Origin: Hygrocybe punicea
Taxonomy: Eukaryota > Basidiomycota > Agaricomycetes > Agaricales > Hygrophoraceae
Direction: 5' to 3'
Length of the DNA: 64,000 nucleotides
NCBI GenBank assembly: GCA_963556145.1
Contig: OY744473.1
Location: forward strand, 1,798,001 to 1,862,000
Made by a program: the position numbers and the translations under genes. Shown here piece by piece: positions 1 through 12,428 of this stretch (position 1 is its first letter; each line of letters opens with the position of its first letter). The notes below the pieces were generated by a model. The model was not told where the DNA came from and did not search any database. It saw only the letters and a list, made by a program, of their open reading frames with translations.

Positions 1-1559
1 GATCACAAACTGTTGAATATGTCCAAGTACATACACTAGACACCCTTGGTATTGCCATTGTCCTGGCAGACCGGAAATCTTGGTGACGGGCACAGGAAGG
101 GCGGTTACGTTACCGGTTGACGTGTATACAGAAAGCCGACTTGCTCCACCGCAAGCTTCCCTGAAATCATAGTGCCCATTTCGGCGAACATTTAGAAACA
201 GATAAAACAACACGTACGTGGTATTCCCGCCACAACTCATGTTGCATTCCGAATCGGGAGCTCGTTCTGCGCCACCCACGAGCTGATTGCCGCAAAAACA
301 TTGAACAGACCACTCTATCCCTGCCAGAGTAAAATTCTGACTCTGGCAAATGGCAATGCATCCTTCTACAGTCGTTGTGGAGTTGTCAGGGAGCTCGTTC
401 GTAAATATTCTACCGTTTTGGTTGTCGCTGGATGCAAGTGTTTCGGTCAGATATTCGTTGATCAAAGTGATGTGACTCACACCCAGCAATCGGCATAGGT
501 CCAAGATTCTGGCAGACCTGAAGTCACTGGGTACACTGGCGTGGTAGTGCCTCCTCCTCCTCCTCCTCCTCCTCCCCCTCCGCCAGGTGGAGGAGGAACA
601 GGGGGGATGCCAGTGAAGTTGTACATATTAAGCCTGTTTGATCCGCCACAATACTCCAGACTACTACCACCGCAAATCATGTTACAATCTGCATCAGGCG
701 TTTGTATTCCTCCTTTGGCAATTTCCAGGCTACAAAAACACTGGTTTCTTATGAGCAAGTGGAAAAGATAATCATGACAAGTGAATGCCGCACTTGAGTG
801 CTGTACTCCGCGCCTGCGAAAACATAACCGGCATTATAGCAAGCCGTAGTGCATGCTTCGATGGACAGATTTCCCACATTGATTCCCACTGCAAGTGTGC
901 GTGCTCCTGGAGAATCGCTGAAATAAAACTTAAATTAATGTCGAGGTTATATGGAGAAAAATTCATTTAAACCTGTAGCACCCGAGCGAGAGCCATTGTC
1001 CGACACTGGGCACGATAGAAGGCATGGGCGGGGGCGGCCTGCCTGAATTATAGACATTCAGGCGAAATCCGGCACCACAGGTCTCGGAAGGATTTCCCTT
1101 GCAGGGCATGTCGCAATCGGAAATACTCGTACTGGATCCTCCATTCTCGATAAAATTTCCGCAATCTGTAGGGAGTATAAGGTGTCAGAGAGAGTGAAAG
1201 AGGACATCAATACCGGAAATGTTTATACACACAACATTCCTGGGCATGCAATGTATCCAGTCAACGAATAAAAAGTAGGAAAGAAAAATCACCTGAGACC
1301 ACTCAACGCCGGCATAGACGAAGGATCCATTGTCGCAGAAGGCTATGCAAGACTCGACGGTCATGTTATCCGCGTCATCATAGGACGCTGCGGAAAGCGT
1401 TCGGCCCCCTACATTGTCTCTGCAGGACCGCCAAGACATTAAAATAGGTCGCAACAAGGATTGAGTTGACTTGAACATACGTGTAGCATCCTTCAGAGGT
1501 CCAATTACCTGGAAGTCCAGTAGTGACAGTGGTTCGGCGATGATGAATACGATGATCAC
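1..1559 (-). CDS. Multi-WSC-domain extracellular protein (3' partial, runs off the left edge)
   Basis: At least three consecutive WSC (Cys-rich carbohydrate-binding) modules are read on the minus strand, each split by short introns. Module 1 (about 1535-1000) starts GLPGNWTSEGCY and carries DADNMTVESCIAFC, then CDMPCKGNPSETCG and FRLNVY. Module 2 (about 960-615) carries LSIEACTTACYNAGY, FAGAEYSTQ, CNMICGGSSLEYCGG and SNRLNMY. Module 3 (about 535-130) carries TTVEGCIAICQSQNF, CFCGNQLVGG and ACGGASRLSVY, and a fourth begins with GLPGQWQYQGC at the left edge. Pro-rich and Gly-rich linkers join modules; one is an uninterrupted poly-Gly run encoded by (tcc)n at 547-590. In fungi WSC arrays occur in wall-stress sensors and, in basidiomycetes, in front of secreted oxidases such as glyoxal oxidase. 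The C-terminal part lies outside the window, so the choice cannot be made. The start exon was not found. Confidence 0.85.
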
Positions 1560-2830
1560 TGTGGAATGAGCTAACGCGGCTGGCCTTAATTAACTATCGG
1601 GCATCAACAAACAGATTTGAGTGTGAACAGCAGTTTGGAGTGTCTCACAGGAAGGACAGTGGAAGCCAGCGTCAACAAGATTGCCGTCAGCGAGGGCATT
1701 CCTCACGATACCGAGGACATGCATGAGTGGGTTCTTTATAGGTCTCGCTGGGTAATAAGAATAAACTTGCGATTTTGGCTTGCAACTGTGGATTTGGGGT
1801 TCGGGGGGCAGAAAAAAGTCAAATTGCATTCCGAAGAGACGGGACGGAGCAAAAAAATCCCAGACTCGATGATGCCCGTTCAATCGCAGCTTGTGGACAC
1901 TACAACTAGGCACATGGGATCCGGTAGAAAATCTGGAAGAAGCACTTGGATGTATGCGCCGTCGGGTACCTTCCCAGGAAGCAGAGAAACACACCGATTC
2001 GTATTCCACTCAAGGAGAGTATTCCCGCCGTGGATGATACGTGTTTTCAGACAGTGTTGACTTTGTCCGCAGTCACTAGGCCGGTGGGCTTGCTACCATA
2101 TTTGGGAAATCGCAAGCTGAAGTCAAGAACAGAACGCTATCGGTAACACAGATCCATCTCACCAGGGAAGACACTGGCGTTCGCCATCACTACTGCTTGC
2201 AATGCCTCGAAGATGGCCGCCTCTGTGACCGCATAGTTTAAGGACAAATATTAAAAGAAGAGCTACGAGCAGTCCAGGCGAGAAGCAGAAGGGGAAGGAT
2301 TGAGAATGAGTATTACAGGTACCTTGGCAGGGCTTCTTAGCACGGAGCACATGTGCACCTACCTAATGTGAGAACATTCCAGGTGTCATCCGTTCGCGTC
2401 AAGACCTGTCATTCTACAACGGGTTTCTTGCCCCTGGGCCGATGCGAATGACGCCGGCCAACCTGAAATAAGAACCGTACTTCCCATATTTAACGTGCAG
2501 AAGGTCGACTGGCCGTAGTTCTCGGGGTTCTGAAGGAGCTGTTGGCATAAACTTAGAGCAGCGTATAGTAAGGCGCTTCAAAGCCGTCTTCGGTTAGAGT
2601 ACTCCTGGACTTAATTGCCGCATATCCGCTGCGAGGAACAACCAAACTTTCCCATCGAGCCAGAAACGAACTACAATTAGCAACTGCTTGCCTACAACAG
2701 AGACGACTGACGCAGTATACACCTCTACAGTAACGATGCCCGATGGCGAAAGACAGAGCTTTTCAGCAAAGAAACAAGAACAATCACTTTGCAAGTCAAA
2801 TCATCAGCTATGAGTTGCCCAAACCACATC
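1560..2830 (-). other. Unresolved, partly coding-like stretch with ricin-B-like fragments
   Basis: No continuous gene model could be built here. On the minus strand around 2035-1945 a short stretch reads LLEWNTNRCVSLLPGKVPDG followed by AYIQV. This matches the pattern of basidiomycete ricin-B-type (beta-trefoil) repeats, where a WNxTNxC segment is followed by xGxxIQ. A second weak candidate at about 1700-1625 contains ALADGNLVD. They could be 5' exons of the WSC gene or remnants of a decayed neighbour. Stop codons interrupt every longer reading, and I found no convincing signal peptide exon. Confidence 0.3.
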
Positions 2831-3258
2831 AGATGGCACTACCGTCAATCTTCGCTAGTCGTTGTTCACGACGATGCTGCGGTGTGCTTACATAATCAGA
2901 GCCGCAGTCTCCCAGAAAACTTGGGCCCTGTTAGTTAAACCTCTGTTCTGCACCACTGTTTTCTGATGTTATACGTCGAGGGTCTAGTTCGACTTTGACT
3001 GTTTGACGCCTTGGGGGTTGTGAGCAATTTGTGGCGGCGGGAGTGCGAGCGGGCCCTGAATCCTAATTAGGCTTTTCTCGCATTTTCGCCCTCCTCCGCA
3101 AATCTTCGTGCTCGGTGCGTCAACTTTGTATTTGAACTTTACTTTTCTGATGTGGCTCATCTCCTCTGTCCCATTGCTACTGCTTTTCCACATTATTTGA
3201 TCCATTTAATGTTGTTCGCGATCCATGCAGCCGTGGAGGTCGCCGGTAGTACGCATTT
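2831..3258. other. Intergenic region upstream of the WOPR gene
   Basis: About 430 bases without a supported gene. The last 150 bases before the downstream ATG are pyrimidine-rich (for example ctcctctgtcccattgctac near 3161), as is common in basidiomycete promoters. No clear TATA box was seen. Confidence 0.4.
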
Positions 3259-4772
3259 ATGGCGGCCAATCAACAAGACAATCCTCAATCTGCCAGTGCA
3301 TGGACAGAACCACCTTGGTCTGGATGGATCGAGACCACAGGAGATGCTCTTCTCATCCTCGAAGCCGCCCGTCGTGGCCTCATACCCCGAGTGACCCGGC
3401 GCCTCGTTGATTCCGAGCGGAAGATGATTACCTCTGGCTCTGTGTTCGTCTTTGACGAGGACGAGAGCGGCATCAAACGTTGGACAGATGGCTTTTTCTG
3501 GAGCCCTAGCCGTATTTTGGGAAATTTCTTGTTGTACCGCGAGACAGATAAAAGGGGCGCTGGTCACCGAGGCGCTCGTTCTGATCCGTCGTCATCAGAG
3601 GTGAACGAGCAGTCGCAGTACAATGTTGACGGTGTGAAGCTTGAGGGTCAGTCTCTCAGTCGGCCAAAAGGTGAGGGAATCCAAACGGGAATCGATAGAC
3701 ATCGCGAAAGGACGCTCGTCGGAAGTTTGACGAACAGCTACAAATTCAAACCTGATGGGCTCATGAAAAAAGTTCGCAATTCATTCCATTCCAAGTGCCT
3801 TCTAATTTGACACAGTTCAATTATTAGACCTTTTCATTGACGATTGGTGGGGTTTCTCAACACCTCATCTCTTATTACAAAATCGAAGATGTTGAAGGCG
3901 GCCGGCTTCGTTCACCATCATCGCTCCCGGAACTTGCTTCCCTCGACATCAGTCCGGAATATTTGGACAAAACACACTTCCGCAATCCCCCCAAAGTCGA
4001 GATCGGTGTCGATGGTTTACCCCGATATAGAGGTGAAGCAGACGACATCGATTCATCTCCGACTTTGCTGCCTGCCCCCCTATCATCTGGTTTACCTCTC
4101 CTAAATGATGCCCACATGTCTGAGGGACCTTCTGGGCCTTCTAAACGCACCAAACGATTCGATCCATATGGTACCCCACCGAAACGGACCCGTAAGGGCA
4201 AAGGCGTGCAGCCACAACTGTCTTCGGCCGATCAACCAAATCAGACCACGTCCAATTCGACGCAGCAACACCCACACGGTTATCCTGATTCCAACCTTGC
4301 GGTCATTCACCATCCCCATTATTCCCCGTATGCCCTGCCCAGCTACTATCAGATGCCGGGTTACCCGTTGCCTCCGGTTCACCCACACATGTACCCTGCA
4401 AGTCCTTATTCAAGTGCGGCTCCTACAGCAGCTAGTGGGACTGCTGCGTCTACTCAGCCACAACAGGGTATATCCGCCTCACAAACTCCACAGTACTATC
4501 ACGGATATCCCACAGGGTCAAATGGGGTTGATTCTTCACAACCTGGACCATCTGGGCAGCAAGCATACTACCCGTATTACCATCCACCCCACGGATACCC
4601 TGGGTATGGCGGTGTTGCTTGGCCGCATTACACCGGGTATCCTCCCCAACCCGTCCTACAGCATCCGTTATCATCCGCTTCTGCGACTGTAACCGAAGGC
4701 GAGAATAAGAATCTCACAAACCTTGAGACTCAGGATCTCGATAACGATGGGACCGAGGCAGAGAATGTTTGA
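3259..4772 (+). CDS. WOPR-domain transcription factor (Gti1/Pac2/Wor1/Ryp1 family)
   Basis: Two exons, 3259-3771 and 3828-4772, joined in phase 0 across a 56-bp intron, give about 485 residues. The WOPR domain is bipartite as in the family. Part 1 (about residues 18-95) reads WIETTGDALLILEAARRGL, then PRVTRRLVDSERK, SGSVFVFDEDESGIKRWTDG and WSPSRILGNFLLYRE. Part 2 spans the intron with SLTNSYKFKPDGLMKK followed by TFSLTIGGVSQHLISYYK. The linker is variable and acidic/polar. After the domain comes a basic stretch (SKRTKRFDPYGTPPKRTRKG), a probable nuclear localisation signal, then a Tyr/Pro/Gln/His-rich low-complexity tail typical of activation regions. Family members bind DNA and act as master switches of morphology, pathogenic development or gluconate/sporulation responses (established for Wor1, Ryp1, Pac2). 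The target genes here are unknown. The start ATG is the first in frame and gives a short MAANQQDN leader before the domain. Confidence 0.93.
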
Positions 4773-5980
4773 CTCTAGGACGCTGTGGTTTTCCTATCAT
4801 GTACTAGTATGTCCACCGGTCTCGTGTCATTTCATCTATTTTCGTTCGTTGCGGGGAGATGTTGATCAATGCTGCGCTCAGCTCTGACAGCCACCAGCGT
4901 CTTCCGTTTTGTATTATTACATACATTCCCGCCTGACCTTTTTGTCCATTGATATAGGTTTCATTTTGTTTTAGAGCACATGTACAATTATGGCAAGCAC
5001 TACATACTTGCAGCAATCTTTTCATGAGCGTGGCTGCAAGAGGATTTTGTTGGTGCATTGTTCGTTTAGCTTGCGCATTGAACTCGAGAGAGCTGCTAGC
5101 CTATGCTCGTAGAAGTGCAGAAGTTTTGCGCGGGACTCCGTCCATCTATTTCACGCTGACTTGTGTACCCCAGTGCTATTGTCTGCCAGGAATTCTCCCT
5201 GCCTTGGGCCCTTGGCCAGAAGCTCAGTCTGAGTTGTACAATTGTTATGACAACAGTATTATTACTCGTAAGTTATTATTAACCTGAAGCTTAGTAACCG
5301 TGCTCCAAGGATCAGAAAACTACCCTCGTGCCTAACCGGCGCGCGCCAATTTTTTCCATCAGCCGCGTGAGCCTGAGTGTGGGAGTTGGTCGAAATTGAC
5401 CTGGTTTCGAGCGTGAGGGTACCACTATTGCTTATACCGTCACTGCAGCCCAGTGTCGAGCATTACTGAAGACTCGATGAGCGGTGAACTTATCAAAGCC
5501 TCGAAGAATAATATATCAAGAAGCTATAGAAACCGACCTCGAGGCCTCAGTCCAGATTTTTTATTCTCCGAAGCTGACTAACGACATCCGACCCCGAGAA
5601 CCATAGTAAGTATAATAGATGATTGTGTAAAGCAATTACGAGGAATGACTATAGGAAAGTGTTGTTGGAAACTACGGTTATAGGTACAGTGTCCTTTTAT
5701 ACAGGGAATATATGCTAGAATATTCAAGCTACGACAAAAATATTGCTGAGGCACTGTTCGGGGTCATTTCTGCCACCGAATAGTAATTGCTCGGCATCCT
5801 CTCGATTTCCTCGATCACTCTCGGTTGCCATAGAAGCCGCTGTCACGAAAATTGGACGCGCCCTGAGACTAAAAAAGTCAAAGATTGCCGCTTTCAATGC
5901 TCAGGGGCGTGATTCGAGCATATAAATACCCGTGAGCTTCGGTCAAGTGGTTCGCTCATTCGATATTCTCCCCCATCCGA
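4773..5980. other. Intergenic region between the WOPR and PLAC8 genes
   Basis: About 1.2 kb with only short unsupported ORFs. I see no conserved motif, RNA gene or mobile element. The final 60 bases are the PLAC8 promoter (separate entry). Confidence 0.5.
5921..5927 (+). promoter_or_regulatory. Probable TATA box of the PLAC8 gene
   Basis: TATAAAT lies 60 bases upstream of the ATG at 5981, followed by a CT-rich leader (gatattctcccccatccg). Position and sequence fit a core TATA element; no experimental start site is known. Confidence 0.55.
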
Positions 5981-6705
5981 ATGTCTCAACCTCCTTTCCC
6001 TACCCCATCTTACCAGCAGGAGGGCCAGGTTCGTATCCATTCCCCATTCTCTTAACTTTTGTCTTATCATGTTGCCCACAGGGATACCCTCCCATCCAAG
6101 AAAAAGGCGCCCCTGTGTACCAGCAACCACAGGCTCACCATGGCATGAATCCCGCCGGTGGGGGAGGAAATAGGAACGCAAAGAATCTGCCTCAGGGCCC
6201 GGATGGGAGGGAGTGGAGCAATGGTCTATGTGATTGTTTTGAGGACGTCACAACCTGTGAGTAAACAAGTGTTTTTGTTCGCCTGTATTTCACCCTTGAC
6301 CTCGCCATCCCAGGCTTGCTCGCCTATTGCGTCCCTTGCTTCGCATATGGGTCGATCAAGAAGCGATACGACCATCTTGCTACCACAGGCGTTCCGGACC
6401 CTAATCATGGCTCCGGTGGCTACTTTGGCGCTGATTGTTGCCTGTATTGCTGTCTCCTCAATTGCGGTTTCCACTGGGTGTTAGAGGTAGTGTCTTACTC
6501 CCGCATTTACTGATTCTACATTCAATCCGCTCACCAACTCCCCTTCCCCTTCTAGATGGGCCTCCGTACCAACGTTCGCCAGCGCTACAACATCTCGGGC
6601 GGCACTTGCGGAGACTGCTGCATTGCTGCGTTCTGCCCTCCATGTGATCTCACCCAGCAGAGCATGGAGTTGGAATTGGAGGAGAGAAGCTTCGGCGGTA
6701 GGTAA
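5981..6705 (+). CDS. PLAC8 family Cys-rich protein
   Basis: Four exons (5981-6028, 6082-6256, 6314-6486, 6556-6705) give about 181 residues. The N-terminal 60 residues are Pro/Gln/Gly-rich and disordered. The PLAC8 domain starts at GREWSNGLCDCFEDVTTC and continues with CVPCFAYGSIKKRY, then the Cys-rich hydrophobic core GADCCLYCCLLNCGF. It ends with RYNISGGTCGDCCIAAFCPP followed by CDLTQQSMELE. The C-C-C spacing and the CxxCxxC pattern before DLTQ are diagnostic of the family. Plant and fungal relatives (Fcr1/PCR types) are plasma-membrane proteins linked to cadmium or zinc resistance and cell size. The Cys-rich hydrophobic segments would be the membrane parts. The exact substrate cannot be read from sequence. 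All introns are GT-AG and 53-69 bp. Confidence 0.92.
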
Positions 6706-7221
6706 AGAAGGGGATTATATCCATATTTCTATTACACGGTTAGCACGCTCTTTAAGCCTTTCTCCCAATGTTTCTAGCCGTAAACCTGTTCTCAAAAGAA
6801 TGTTCTATACCTCCAAATGATTTTTTTTTCATCCATCAGTAATCAGTCAGTATTATCGTTCGATCTGCATAGCAGATTGAGGGAATAGTTCTCTTCGCTC
6901 GGGGACCAGTGGTTCATGCTCTCCTAATGCGTCTCCATCGCTTCCGAGTCGAAAAAGTGGACAGCTGCATAGATGTTCGGTAAAATCATGGCCTAACAAG
7001 GGTCAGAAACAATCTGCTGCTCAGTAAAGGTCGAAAGCCCTACGAAGGGATGCGAAGTCGAGACAGATCCCTGCGAGAACCCCACAGCAGACAGTCATCG
7101 CGGATGAACAGCGGACTCCCATTACATCATCTGACATGACAGTCACGGTCGACGATTTGTTTGCTTGTGTTGATTCAACTCTGATTGTTTCGTTTTACGG
7201 ACCCAGACGGCGTCGACTACG
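6706..7221. other. Intergenic region between PLAC8 and SAC3
   Basis: About 500 bases holding the 3' end of PLAC8 and the SAC3 promoter. An A/T-rich segment with a T9 run lies near 6822. No gene or repeat recognised. Confidence 0.4.
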
Positions 7222-10200
7222 ATGGAGACCCTGCCTCACATTCGGAGTAGTCGTGGACGGGGGGTAGGTCTCAGCGACGGCCTTCCTGGATCCAGGAGAC
7301 CCACGAGGAACAAACAATGGGCGGCAGAACCCACCGCAGCCAGAAGTAGGAGCATAACTCCCGCTCACAGCGAAAGCGAAAGATGGGAACGTGGCGGTCA
7401 CACCCGTGGAGGACGCGGAAGGGGTATAAGTCGTGGAGCGCGCAGGTTTCCGAACGCGACGATCACGCGTTTGCAAAATCCGACACACTTCGACGCGGCT
7501 GGGCATGGTCAGCCGGAGGGGGATGACGGTGGTGTAGAAGAAGTATATGCCACAGAAGACCCCGATCCTGGTACTCCAGAGGAACGAGAAAAATTCTACC
7601 AGGAGGTAATGTACTTGATATATGTTGACGCGAAACCAGTGACCAGCTCACTGTTCACAAGCTGGTCAAAGCACGGGAAATTGAACGCAAAAAAGCAATC
7701 GCGGAAGGGAAGATGGACGATCCGCTGGTGCCGAAGCGTTTGGAGGATGCTATCACCATAGCTGGGACGTGTATGGACATGTGCCCTCGGTTCGAGCGTT
7801 ACCGTCGGGAGCGTGAAAACAATCTCTTCGAATGGGAAACGGTGGGTCACAATTACATATGGTTGCGTTTTGAAATCTACTCTGATTTGCTCCAAGATCC
7901 CGGGAACGAAGCGGGTCGATCACAAGCGTGCAGTGAAGATGTACGAGCGCGCCGCTGGCGACAAAACCCTGCCGTCAGATCTTCGGCCACCTATGGTTCT
8001 CAAAGTACCTTCCTTCATTTTCCTGCGCGATATCGTGGCGTTAAGAATGTTCCTGTAGAGAACTCTTGACTACCTCTTCCATGACCTCCTTCCGAGAGGT
8101 GGCTTTTCCCAAACATTCAACTTTATCCGTGATCGTTCTCGGGCCGTCAGGAATGACTTCACGATGCAGCGCGAAACTGGTCGACTTGCAATAGAATGCC
8201 ATGATCGTTGTGCACGGTTCCACATTCTGGCGTTGCATTTCGAACGAGATCGAACGGGATTCTCAGTCGCTCTTGAGGAACAGCAGCTCATGAATAGTGT
8301 GTTTCCATCTTCCCCTCACTGGATTTTCTCATCGATAATTGTGGCATCCATCAGCGCTCCAAAGCCTGAAAGAGTTTTATGAAGATCAACGCGGGCGATA
8401 CGAGTCTCCGACTGAGCTGGAAATGCGAGTTTACCATCGACTTATCCATATTCGCGACCAGAAAGAGCGGTATGAGGATATTCCCGCCCACATAACCGAC
8501 CACCCTGTCTTTAAACTCACCACGAAATTTCGGCTGCATGTCCAAGCCAAGAGTGCTCCTATTGGCAAAGCTTCACCTCTTATTGTCGACCACGAGGGTA
8601 TGCAGATTTTTGGCGAGCTCGCCCTAGTGCTCAGACAGCAAGGCAGTGTCGTCATGATTTATCTTGTTGCATGTTTACTGGAAAGGCTGTTTGGGAAGGA
8701 GACAATCGACGACATCGAATCAATACGCGGAGAACTCTCCATCCCAGACCTCATTGATGGGACTTCCGGTATCGAACCCATGTCTTCCCCCAGCGCGTCA
8801 TTTGAGCACCCTGACTTGGAGATGGAAGATGATTTCATGGACGAGGGCAATGAAACCATGCCGACGGCGTCTCCCGTTCCTCTCAAACCCAGCGCAACAG
8901 AATGGCTTTCCAACAACTTTGGGCCAAGACCGACTGCCTCAGTAATATTTGGCGAAAAATCTTCTGCTCCAACAAGCGCATTTCGTTCTACCGCCGAAGC
9001 AACTTCATCACGACCAGTGGGTTCTGCCTTCTCTTCTCTTTCTTCTTCTCCCAACCCGTTTGGTTCAAACTCGGTATTTGGCGGTCCCGCGTCGTTAAAG
9101 CCCAAATCAGTGTTTGGGAATACAGCGGGTCCCACCCCAAGTTCTACTGACATGTCGGCTGGTTCTATGTCGACTTCAAATGCGGTGCCATCGACGTTTA
9201 CTCCGTCATCTCCCTTTGAAACGCTATCATCGACAACAACTCGACCACCAGCAACAAACCCGTCATCCACGTCCTCATTTATCGCCCAACCACCGGCCCC
9301 TTCGTCCCAGCCATGGTCGAACGTAGACACTATTCCTTTAATACAAACAACAACAAAAACCGCTAATAGCACCTCGCCACAAATTCCGTTTTCGACTGGC
9401 TTAACCTCGGATTCGAAGTCGCCTGATTTTTCAACCCCGCCGGCGCTATCCAGAGAGCCCACAGTGTCATTTACTGGAAAAGTACAACAACCTTCGAAAT
9501 CAATTACAACAAACTCGTCACAACCTCCCCTTATCCATCAACCATCAGAGACCGCGTCCTCGTCATCGTTTTCGCCTGCCACATCTTTCACTGTTGGTTC
9601 CGCGACAACAAATGCACAAAGCCGACCTGTGGTGGCTTCGGTCGTGAATCCTCCTTCATCCGATGAACGTAACAAAGTCTCGTTGACTTCCCTTAGTTCC
9701 CCTGCTCCTCCTCCATCCCTCCCCACGATCAATACTCAATCTCTTGAAAAAGCAAGTACTGAGCGCAGTGCTTCCCCATTCCCCCTCCGTCACCCACCAC
9801 AGCTTGACAAACTGCGACCCGTATCTTTACCTTCCACACCCACTTCGCCTTTAAATTTGATTCCATCTAAATCGGTACTTGACTCCCTCAAAAGCCAAGT
9901 GGGAGCAACAAGCTCTCCTGAACTGCTTAGCCCTCTGTGTCTACCTTCCCCCACCACCTTACCAGTCCGCAACTTCATCAGCAATGGAACTCCACCGTCA
10001 CTATCACCCCAAACAATGTCCGACCCTATTTTGGTCCAAACAAAAGATCACACTCAGCCCAATGGCAAGGGTAAACAACCCGCAGCCGATTTCAATGCCA
10101 TGGCAGTCGCGTTCTCCAGGAAAAGTTTTATCGTGAAGGATTGCTTCAATCGTTGGCAACAAAGGACAACGGATCGAGCTGCGTGGATAGAGGCTGTTGA

Positions 10201-12230
10201 ACACAGTGACCAATATCGCCAGAAGATTCAGCATGAGCGCAAGCCTCGGGTGCCGGTACCAGAAAAGAAGAGGAGGTTATCAACAGCTCTGCCACCCCAA
10301 AGTTCACCGAAACGTACCAGGAGACGTATCTCCAGCGAATATAGAGCACCCCGAACTGACGAGGAGTTGGCCCGACGTTTCAAAGAGGTGCAGCTTCCCC
10401 CACACCAATACCATTTGGCACTAAAGAGATTCACATGACACTACCAGAATCAAGAGGAACATGAACGTCGCTGGGCTAAAGGATCGTTCCTCGAAGTTAT
10501 CAGGAAACATGTTGGGACCAAATATGGCGCATATCCACCGAATTGGCGAGTGTGGTTGTCCATGAATCCTGACAATGATGGCACTGCCATCTGGCTGGAG
10601 TGTAAATTCGACGTGCCAAACTCAGGCGAATGGGAGTCGGAAAGTGTCTATTCGATCCCGTTGTCAAATAGCCGCCCCGTGTCGTTACTATCTTCACCTG
10701 GCGTCATTGTGTTCGAATGTACACCGCTAGAAGACTTGACGGATGATTTGGAAAGGTGAACAAATACCATTCATCCCTTCTTACTTTATGCTTACACATC
10801 TTTGTCATTTTTAGGAAATTCCGCGTTCTGGATGATTGTGCTCGCTTGCGCGACATCATTAAGGCTCTTCCTGTTAGGCGTCACTTTGTACCATCGTTAT
10901 TGGTGGTTAGTTGGGCGGGCGGCACAGAGCCTGATGTAGAATCGGATTTTGTCAAGATGGCACGCATTTCTTCTCTTCCAATCAATGACAATAAATCTCA
11001 TAGCCTGGTCAACAGATAACAAAGTTCCTTGAGGACTCCGTTCTTGGAGGTTATCAAATTCTGAACATTACGTCTGCGACAAGAGACCTGGATCAAAAAC
11101 TTGACGAAGCACTGCAATCCTTGACCTTGGATGTTGAGGGTAGACTTGTTCAATCGTTCACATTGCCAGGTAGGCTCACGCTGTCCTCAAGGTTTGGTAA
11201 GGGTTTTACTCATGTTCGTCAGCTCTCTTTAAACTCTTCCATGGGTTGTGGAATCCCGTTTCATCTGAATGGGTGGTGAAATGCGCCATCAATGGGGAAT
11301 GTACGTTATTCAGTTTCTGTCTGGATGCATGACTGAACCTCGTGGTATCATCAGTTGATTGGACCCTCTACGCTCAGATAATCAAGGTTTCCGTGAAATA
11401 CTTGAACGTGATGGCACACCATGTGTTGAATCTTGTGGGGGCCGACTCCGACTTTGATCCGTTGCCTGATATCGATATCCACGATATCACGGACTCACAG
11501 TCAGCGATTCCAAAGGACCATTTCTATTATTGTTTTTGACATTGTTCACATAGATCTTCTTACAATACGGCAATGTCATGGCTTGGCAGCGACGAGCTAT
11601 CGGGTAGCGAACCCGTTGGGATTGCGCGAGACCTCCTTGCGCACCGAAACTTGGGACGAGGTAAGAACCAACCTTGGTCAAGGCAAGGTATAAAGCAATT
11701 GCTAAATGGAATTGTCTTCGGTCTGCAGATTTCCCCACAGTAGCACTCCTTGATCACTTGCGTGACTTGGCACAATATCGGACCGAGTCCCATACTGGGA
11801 AGGACTCGGACGATACACCATTCTGTCTCCCAAAGACCGAGATCGCATCGGCTCTTGAGCAGTTCCAAATTTCCCTGCAATCTCACACGGCCAAGCTGCT
11901 GCAAATCTATTCCCTTCACGCTCGCCGTTCCCCTAAACGGAGGGGCATCTCAGAAGAGAGTGGAATGACCATGTGTGTGGCAGTCGTGTAATCGAGACGA
12001 TATCGTGCTCTGACTGACTGTTGACTTACAGGTCCTCATACGTAACGAAACGTCGGAAGCTTTCTGTTTCTGCCGACACGAGCATTGGTGACAATGCCTA
12101 TGCACCCAATGGCCGTGGTTCACCTTCCCCGAGCGCTTCAACAACATCTGCCAAACCCTCTGAGACCATCACCATCAGTATGCTGCGAGCCTTGACCAAA
12201 GACATCAAGGAAAAATATAGGGGGAAATAA
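7222..12230 (+). CDS. SAC3: SAC3/GANP domain protein, TREX-2-type mRNA export factor
   Basis: Thirteen exons were traced: 7222-7605, 7662-7841, 7897-8004, 8059-8296, 8355-10387, 10448-10755, 10815-10950 (donor uncertain), 11016-11169, 11223-11300, 11355-11499, 11554-11660, 11729-11972 and 12032-12230. All joins keep frame, for about 1,437 residues. The N-terminus is RG-rich (GGHTRGGRGRGISRG). The SAC3 domain begins at AGTCMDMCPRFERYRRER (about residue 163) and includes LDYLFHDLLPRGG, FNFIRDRSRAVRNDFT, ETGRLAIECHDRCARFHI, LMNTLQSLKEFYEDQR and RLIHIRDQKERYEDIP. A long Ser/Thr/Pro-rich middle contains scattered FG-like segments (SVFGG, KSVFG), as expected for the Nup-interacting region of yeast Sac3. 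A helical segment rich in E, R and W follows (NQEEHERRWAKGSFLEVIRK), then a C-terminal domain as in MCM3AP/GANP. Yeast Sac3 scaffolds TREX-2 at the nuclear pore. A TGA at 10436-10438 falls inside the intron 10388-10447. Confidence 0.92.
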
Positions 12231-12428
12231 CGATTAACTTATTTACCTATATCTGTTGAATACTTAATTCTTTTCCGGCGTGGATCTACATACATCAAAT
12301 TTGTTACTGGTACATACAACATTTTGTGTTGGTACATTACAAATTACAGTGAATTTGCGGTTGTAAAAACTGGGCCCGCGTTTACAGCGAAAAAAGGTCC
12401 ACGGTCCGGCATGGCATATGAGATCCCT

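Noticed and set aside
10436..10438. In-frame TGA inside SAC3, followed by open sequence in the same frame
   Set aside because: An intron 10388-10447 (donor gtgcag, acceptor ctaccag) removes it and joins ARRFKE to NQEEHERRW in phase 0, so there is no need for readthrough or a pseudogene.
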